Part shown: positions 60,023 to 64,000 of the stretch, piece by piece
Layout of the letters: the number at the start of each line of letters is the position of its first letter
Numbering within the stretch: position 1 is the first letter of the stretch
Position numbers and translations under genes: made by a program
Source: Bacteroidota bacterium
GTDB taxonomy: Bacteria; Bacteroidota; Bacteroidia; Bacteroidales; FEN-979
Reading direction: 5' to 3'
Length of the DNA stretch: 64,000 nucleotides
NCBI GenBank assembly: GCA_026391805.1
Contig: JAPLDJ010000015.1
Span: 248,001-312,000, forward strand
Notes under the pieces: generated by a model
The model's database searches: none
What the model was told of the DNA's origin: nothing
What the model saw: only the letters and a program-made list of their open reading frames with translations

Positions 60023-60481
60023 ATGCAAAGGAAGATTTTATTTTTATTTCTCTTTCTTTTCGCTTTGGTATTTTTCCAAAGCTGCAAGAAAGCAACGAGT
60101 GAAGCTGTTCCCATCAGTCTCACCGACAAGGATGGCAACATCTTTATTCCCGTTGATACGGCTCTCAAAAGTTTTGTCGCCTATTCAAGCGGCAGTCTTT
60201 CAAATGGAACCATGAAGGGAATTTTCAGTGATACACTGATGTCCTCTTTCCAGCTTGCCATTGCTACCGAGCCTTATTGGGATACAACTTACCATGCCCA
60301 GGATACGATTGTATTTCCCAACTGGTATCCAAGCCACACTATGACCTTTCAGGCCAATCTTGATCTTTCACCTTTTACCACACCCTACCATTTTCTGCTG
60401 CTCGGTGTCACTGGTAATCTTTTACGAATCGGAGGGAACGGGAAACCAAGTGTCAGGCTGACGATGGAACTCAGCAACTAA
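60023..60481 (+). CDS. Lipoprotein of unknown function
   Basis: 152 residues. Signal peptide with lipobox FFQSC (lipidated Cys21) followed by Lys-Lys. The mature part is a run of beta strands (FQLAIATEPYWDTTY, TMTFQANLDLSPF). No family is recognised. A TATATTTG -7-like element at 59886-59893 may drive it with a long leader, and a strong terminator follows. The 235-bp gap upstream shows nothing else. Confidence 0.6.
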   Translation: MQRKILFLFLFLFALVFFQSCKKATSEAVPISLTDKDGNIFIPVDTALKSFVAYSSGSLSNGTMKGIFSDTLMSSFQLAIATEPYWDTTYHAQDTIVFPNWYPSHTMTFQANLDLSPFTTPYHFLLLGVTGNLLRIGGNGKPSVRLTMELSN

Positions 60482-60530
60482 CGTAAAGGAAATCGGTTTA
60501 TCAGAAGAACTAAAACAATCCTGCAATAAA

Positions 60531-60562
60531 AAAAGGGAGCCCTTTGAGCTCCCTTTTATTTT
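60531..60562. terminator. Bidirectional intrinsic terminator
   Basis: Ten-base perfect stem AAAAGGGAGC / GCTCCCTTTT, loop CCTTTGA, with T-runs on both strands. It serves the lipoprotein gene (plus) and the glnS/tRNA-Gln unit (minus). Confidence 0.88.
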
Positions 60563-60564
60563 TG

Positions 60565-60637
60565 TTGTCCGACCAGGAATCGAACCTGGACTCTTCTGAT
60601 CCAGAGTCAGACGTGTTGCCAATTACACCATCGGACA
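60565..60637 (-). tRNA. tRNA-Gln (anticodon CUG)
   Basis: 73 bases. Acceptor TGTCCGA/TCGGACA, D-arm GTGTAATTGGCAACAC, anticodon stem TCTGA/TCAGA with loop CTCTGGA (anticodon CTG), T-arm CCAGG-TTCGAAT-CCTGG, discriminator A. The weak U1-A72 pair is a known identity element for glutaminyl-tRNA synthetase. CCA is not encoded. It lies 61 bases downstream of glnS on the same strand. Confidence 0.95.
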
Positions 60638-60698
60638 ATATGGGTGTGTGTGAATTGAGGGTGCAAAAGTATAGATATTTTTGACAAGATCAACGCTC

Positions 60699-62402
60699 TC
60701 ACTGATTTTTTTCGATCCTGGCCCAGGAATCCTTCAAAGTGACGGTGCGGCTGAAAACGAGGCGGTCATTTGCAGAATCCTTATCCACAACGAAATACCC
60801 GAGACGTTCGAATTGGAACTTGTCGCCGGCAACTGCTTTTTTGACTGAAGGTTCAATAAAACCTTTAACGGTCTTCAGCGATTCGGGATTGAGGTAATCT
60901 TTGTAATCCTTACCCTCTTCAGCATCGTCGGGGTTTTCTTTACTGAAAAGACGGTCATACAACCTGACTTCTGCTTCAACAGCATGATTTACAGATACCC
61001 AGTGGAGTGTTCCCTTTACTTTCCGGTTGCTCTGCGGCATGCCGCTCCGGGTTTCTTGATCATAGGTGCAATGGATTTCGGTGATTTCGCCCGTTTGGGG
61101 GTCTTTTACGAGGCTTTCGCACTTCACGATGTAGGCAGACCTCAAACGCACCTCGCCGCCGGGAAACAGGCGGAAAAACTTTTTGGGAGGATCTTCCATG
61201 AAATCTTCCCGTTCGATGTAGATCTCGCGCGAAAACGGAACCATCCGCTTTCCCTTTGATTCGTCTTCCGGATTATTGACGGCTTCCATCTCTTCGACCA
61301 ATCCCTCCGGGTAATTATCGATGATCATCTTTACCGGGTTGATCACTGCCATTATGCGATCGGCTCTTTTGTTCAGGTCTTCGCGGATGCAGAATTCAAG
61401 CAGTCCCACATCGATCACATTGTCGCGCTTGGCCACCCCGATGGTATCGGCAAAATTGCGGATCGATTCCGGCGTATAGCCTCTGCGGCGCAACCCGCAA
61501 ACGGTGGGCATACGCGGATCATCCCAGCCGGTGACCAGGTTCTGCTGAACGAGCTCGAGCAGTTTCCGCTTGCTCATAACGGTATAGCTCAGGTTGAGGC
61601 GGGCAAATTCGATCTGCCGTGGGGCATAGATCCCGATCTCGCGGATGAACCAGTCGTAGAGCGGACGGTGCACTTCAAATTCGAGGGTACAGATCGAATG
61701 GGTGATCCGTTCGATGGAATCCGATTGTCCGTGAGCAAAATCGTACATGGGATAAATGCACCAGGCATCGCCGGTGCGGTGATGCGTTGCATGGAGGATC
61801 CGGTACAGGATCGGGTCGCGCATGTGCATGTTTGGAGAGGTCATATCGATCTTTGCCCGCAGAACCCTGGTCCCGTCTGGAAATTCATCGGCCCGCATGC
61901 GTGCAAACAGGTCAAGATTTTCCTCCACACTGCGGTTGCGGTAAGGACTCTCTTTCCCCGGCCGCGTGGGTGTTCCGCGGGTTTCGCTGATCTCCTCCGC
62001 ACTCATGTCGCACACATAGGCCTTCCCTTTCCTTATCAGAATAACCGCATATTCGTAAAGCTGTTCAAAGTAGTCGGAAGCATAAAAAAGCCGGTCTTCC
62101 CAGTCGAATCCGAGCCACCTGACATCTTCCATAATGGAATCTACATACTCAACATCTTCCTTTACCGGGTTGGTATCATCAAACCGAAGGTTGGTTTTCC
62201 CATTGTATTTCTTACCCAGGCCGAAATTCAGGCAGATCGATTTGGCATGGCCGATGTGAAGGTATCCGTTCGGTTCCGGAGGGAACCGGGTATGAACCCT
62301 TCCTTCGTTCACATTATTTTTCAGATCTTCTTCGATGATCTCCTCGATAAAATTCAACGAACGTCCGGTTTTTTCTTCTTCGGGAATGATCTGGTTTTCC
62401 AT
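60699..62402 (-). CDS. glnS: Glutaminyl-tRNA synthetase
   Basis: 567 residues. Class I synthetase with [14 protein letters not shown] (HIGH region), [25 protein letters not shown] and the VMSKRKL motif, and the beta-barrel anticodon-binding part at the C-terminus. It charges tRNA-Gln directly; the gene for its substrate tRNA lies just downstream. A TAAGTTTG -7 element lies at 62433-62426 on the minus strand. Bacterial GlnRS is a horizontally acquired feature seen in parts of the Bacteroidota, so no GatCAB-only pathway is required here. Confidence 0.96.
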   Translation of the reverse strand: MENQIIPEEEKTGRSLNFIEEIIEEDLKNNVNEGRVHTRFPPEPNGYLHIGHAKSICLNFGLGKKYNGKTNLRFDDTNPVKEDVEYVDSIMEDVRWLGFDWEDRLFYASDYFEQLYEYAVILIRKGKAYVCDMSAEEISETRGTPTRPGKESPYRNRSVEENLDLFARMRADEFPDGTRVLRAKIDMTSPNMHMRDPILYRILHATHHRTGDAWCIYPMYDFAHGQSDSIERITHSICTLEFEVHRPLYDWFIREIGIYAPRQIEFARLNLSYTVMSKRKLLELVQQNLVTGWDDPRMPTVCGLRRRGYTPESIRNFADTIGVAKRDNVIDVGLLEFCIREDLNKRADRIMAVINPVKMIIDNYPEGLVEEMEAVNNPEDESKGKRMVPFSREIYIEREDFMEDPPKKFFRLFPGGEVRLRSAYIVKCESLVKDPQTGEITEIHCTYDQETRSGMPQSNRKVKGTLHWVSVNHAVEAEVRLYDRLFSKENPDDAEEGKDYKDYLNPESLKTVKGFIEPSVKKAVAGDKFQFERLGYFVVDKDSANDRLVFSRTVTLKDSWARIEKNQ

Positions 62403-62498
62403 GTTTGTCAGGATGAATTAGCGTGCAAACTTACTGAAAATTGAAGAATTGGCCGGCCGCGTTCCCCGGAAATTGGTAAATTCGCTCTTTAAACATCA

Positions 62499-62855
62499 AT
62501 GAACATGGGAAAGATCCTTCTTGAAGGCATGGAGTTTTTTGCCTATCATGGTCATTTTAAAGAAGAACAGATCATCGGTACAAAATTTTCCGTCGACCTG
62601 GAGATCGACTTTGAAACAGAGAAAGCAGAAACTTCAGACCACCTGCACGATACCGTCAATTACCAGGAAGTTTACCAGCTGGTCAAGCGGGAAATGGAGA
62701 TCAATTCGCACCTGCTTGAGCATGTAGCACGGCGGATCATCGGTTCGGTCAGACAGGAATTCCCGAACGTGAAAAACCTGAAGGTGAAGATCTCAAAACT
62801 CAACCCTCCGCTGGGAGGAAAGGTGAAGCAGGTCAGCTGTGTTTTGGCAGAGTAA
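62499..62855 (+). CDS. folB: Dihydroneopterin aldolase
   Basis: 118 residues (116 if the second ATG at 62505 is used). The FolB fold is shown by LLEGMEFFAYHGHFKEEQ, DTVNYQEVYQLVKREM, LLEHVARRI and the C-terminal KISKLNPPLGG. It converts dihydroneopterin to hydroxymethyl-dihydropterin in folate synthesis. Length matches the family. A tRNA-Cys gene follows 30 bp later, driven by its own promoter. Confidence 0.93.
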   Translation: MNMGKILLEGMEFFAYHGHFKEEQIIGTKFSVDLEIDFETEKAETSDHLHDTVNYQEVYQLVKREMEINSHLLEHVARRIIGSVRQEFPNVKNLKVKISKLNPPLGGKVKQVSCVLAE

Positions 62856-62872
62856 AATTTTTCCTATCTTTG
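62843..62872 (+). promoter_or_regulatory. Model Bacteroidetes promoter of tRNA-Cys
   Basis: TTTG at 62843-62846, an 18-base spacer and TATCTTTG at 62865-62872, a full match to the -33/-7 consensus. The predicted start point lies 6-7 bases before the tRNA. It overlaps the 3' end of folB. Confidence 0.8.
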
Positions 62873-62885
62873 CAGCCCTTTTAAC

Positions 62886-62956
62886 GGTATCGTGGCCGAG
62901 TGGCTAGGCAGAGGTCTGCAAAACCTCGTACAGCGGTTCGACTCCGCTCGATACCT
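62886..62956 (+). tRNA. tRNA-Cys (anticodon GCA)
   Basis: 71 bases. Acceptor GGTATCG/CGATACC, anticodon stem GAGGT/ACCTC with loop CTGCAAA (anticodon GCA), T-arm AGCGG-TTCGACT-CCGCT and discriminator U73, the known identity base for CysRS. A terminator follows directly. Confidence 0.96.
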
Positions 62957-62958
62957 CG

Positions 62959-62995
62959 AAACCCGTTCAGCCCTGTTGAGCGGGTTTTTTATTAT
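62959..62995 (+). terminator. Terminator of tRNA-Cys
   Basis: AAACCCGTTCA (62959-62969) pairs with TGAGCGGGTTT (62977-62987, one G-U), followed by TTTATTATTTTT. Confidence 0.88.
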
Positions 62996-63038
62996 TTTTG
63001 TTTCCCAATGGATTATTTTACAGAAAAACACTAAACTG

Positions 63039-63884
63039 ATGAAATACATAGGAGCCCATGTAAGCGCCTCTGGAGGCGTTGAGAATGCACCGGTGAATGC
63101 TGCCAATATCGGCGCAAAGGCGTTTGCCCTGTTCACCAAGAACCAGCGGCAATGGTTTACCAGCCCGCTGACGGAAGCAAACATCAGCCAGTTCAAGGCG
63201 AATTGTTCCAAGCATAATTACTCGCCGGATCATATTCTTCCGCACGACAGTTACCTGATCAACCTCGGTAATCCCGGGAAAGAGATGCTCGATAAATCCC
63301 GAAAATCTTTCCTGGATGAAATGAAACGATGCGAGTTTCTGGGGCTAAAACTGCTGAATTTTCATCCCGGCGCACACCTGAATCTTCATTCGGTGGAAGA
63401 TTGCCTGAAGCTGATCGCGGAATCCATCAACATAACCCTTGGCAAGACAACGGGTGTGACCGCGGTGATTGAGAACACGGCCGGACAGGGCAGCGCTGTC
63501 GGACAACGTTTCGAGCACCTGAAGGCGCTGATCGATCTTGTAGAAGATAAAACAAGGATCGGTGTTTGCCTTGATACCTGTCATACGCTTGCTGCCGGAT
63601 ATGATATCAAAACGGAAAAAGGATACGAGTCAACCTTCAATGAGTTTGAGCAGGTTGTCGGGTTTAAATACCTCAGGGCGCTTCATCTCAATGATTCGAA
63701 GAAAGATCTTGGCAGCCACGTCGACCGTCACGAGAGCCTGAAAAAAGGGGTGATGGGTGAAGATGTCTTCCGCCGGATCATGAACGACAAACGGTTTGAT
63801 AACATTCCCCTCATCCTTGAAACTCCGGATGAATCGCTATGGGCGGAGGAGATAAAGTGGCTGTACAAACTGGTGAACTCGTGA
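63039..63884 (+). CDS. nfo: Endonuclease IV (AP endonuclease)
   Basis: 281 residues from ATG 63039, giving the canonical N-terminus [13 protein letters not shown]; the longer open frame from 62892 runs through tRNA-Cys and is rejected. Zinc-site motifs [50 protein letters not shown] and ILETPDE are all visible. The TIM-barrel enzyme cuts DNA at abasic sites. Its last codons run into a short tandem repeat. Confidence 0.96.
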   Translation: MKYIGAHVSASGGVENAPVNAANIGAKAFALFTKNQRQWFTSPLTEANISQFKANCSKHNYSPDHILPHDSYLINLGNPGKEMLDKSRKSFLDEMKRCEFLGLKLLNFHPGAHLNLHSVEDCLKLIAESINITLGKTTGVTAVIENTAGQGSAVGQRFEHLKALIDLVEDKTRIGVCLDTCHTLAAGYDIKTEKGYESTFNEFEQVVGFKYLRALHLNDSKKDLGSHVDRHESLKKGVMGEDVFRRIMNDKRFDNIPLILETPDESLWAEEIKWLYKLVNS

Positions 63885-63905
63885 ACTGGTGAACTGGTGA
63901 GTTAG
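63868..63905. repeat. Tandem GTGAACTGGTGA-type short repeat, copy 2
   Basis: Four units of AACTGGTG/AACTCGTG that include the last codons and stop of nfo. Same unit as 52121-52156. Confidence 0.7.
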
Positions 63906-63924
63906 AAGGTGGTGCAGTGGTGAA

Positions 63925-64000
63925 TCAGCGGGATGATGAGCTCTTTTCGCGTGGGATGGAGAGGTATTCAGCGATGAAGACAAGCAGCAGTGTAAATAGG
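63925..64000 (-). CDS. Possible 3' end of a gene cut by the window edge
   Basis: On the minus strand a frame open from the window edge ends in TGA at 63925-63927. The last 24 codons read LFTLLLVFIAEYLSIPREK followed by serines, resembling the membrane helix and polar tail of a membrane protein. Too short for certainty. Confidence 0.3.
   Translation of the reverse strand, partial: LFTLLLVFIAEYLSIPREKSSSSR

Noticed and set aside
60781-60789. DnaA box TTATCCACA that could mark the origin
   Set aside because: Single box inside glnS with no cluster, no AT-rich unwinding region and no dnaA nearby.
62892-63038. N-terminal extension of endonuclease IV
   Set aside because: The extension runs through tRNA-Cys and its terminator; the canonical [13 protein letters not shown] start lies at 63039.

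Overview
The window reads as a chromosomal segment of an uncultured-type Bacteroidota (Bacteroidales-like) bacterium. Supporting signs are LytTR/LytS-type two-component pairs, an S46 dipeptidyl peptidase, T9SS/lamin-tail and GldH-like proteins, a DUF4175 / ATPase / ybeY / mnmG gene order, lipoproteins with Ser-Cys lipoboxes, and promoters of the Bacteroidetes form TTTG-N18-TAnnTTTG, best seen in front of tRNA-Cys. Two full-length parS sites flank mnmG, which suggests the segment lies in the origin-proximal part of the chromosome.

Layout. 1-2.4 kb: end of hemW, an rRNA-methyltransferase-like gene and a cupin. 2.5-3.5 kb: an IS200-like/RAYT transposase followed by a mosaic of palindromic REP-like repeats. 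3.5-7.1 kb: a six-gene minus-strand operon led by an NsrR-like Rrf2 regulator (ferredoxin-like protein, YgbA, cupin, DUF438/hemerythrin/PAS protein, DUF2249), best explained as a nitric-oxide/redox stress response. 7.3-13.4 kb: RNA-modification genes, a tiny lysine-rich protein, an EEP hydrolase, and a GH3 acyl-amido synthetase abutting a LysE exporter. 13.4-21 kb: two paralogous LytS/LytTR pairs on either side of an S46 peptidase and a secreted propeller-like protein. 21-33 kb: RNase R, a TPR histidine kinase with its NarL-type regulator, a fused dipeptide/nickel-type ABC ATPase, ComF, a lamin-tail protein and asd.

33.3-44.8 kb is the most unusual part: an FNR-type regulator with an exact FNR box in front of it, then a locus encoding about 22 c-type hemes in five proteins, a b-type cytochrome, a Tat-exported Fe-S protein, an NrfD quinol-oxidising subunit, a beta-barrel protein, a membrane-anchored beta-sandwich protein and a heptaheme protein resembling ImcH of Geobacter. 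No molybdoenzyme or recognised terminal reductase is present. I infer an anaerobically induced quinol-oxidising electron conduit whose final acceptor is unknown, possibly outside the cell. A stand-alone riboflavin kinase follows it.

44.8-64 kb is mostly housekeeping: a GldH-like lipoprotein, a 1208-residue NtrY-like kinase, a methyltransferase, mnmG, ybeY, an RsbW-like ATPase, DUF4175, cysC, gltX, a metallo-beta-lactamase-fold protein, tRNA-Gln beside glnS, folB, tRNA-Cys and nfo. Several families of short dispersed intergenic repeats run through the whole window. All functional statements come from motif reading; no database search was run.
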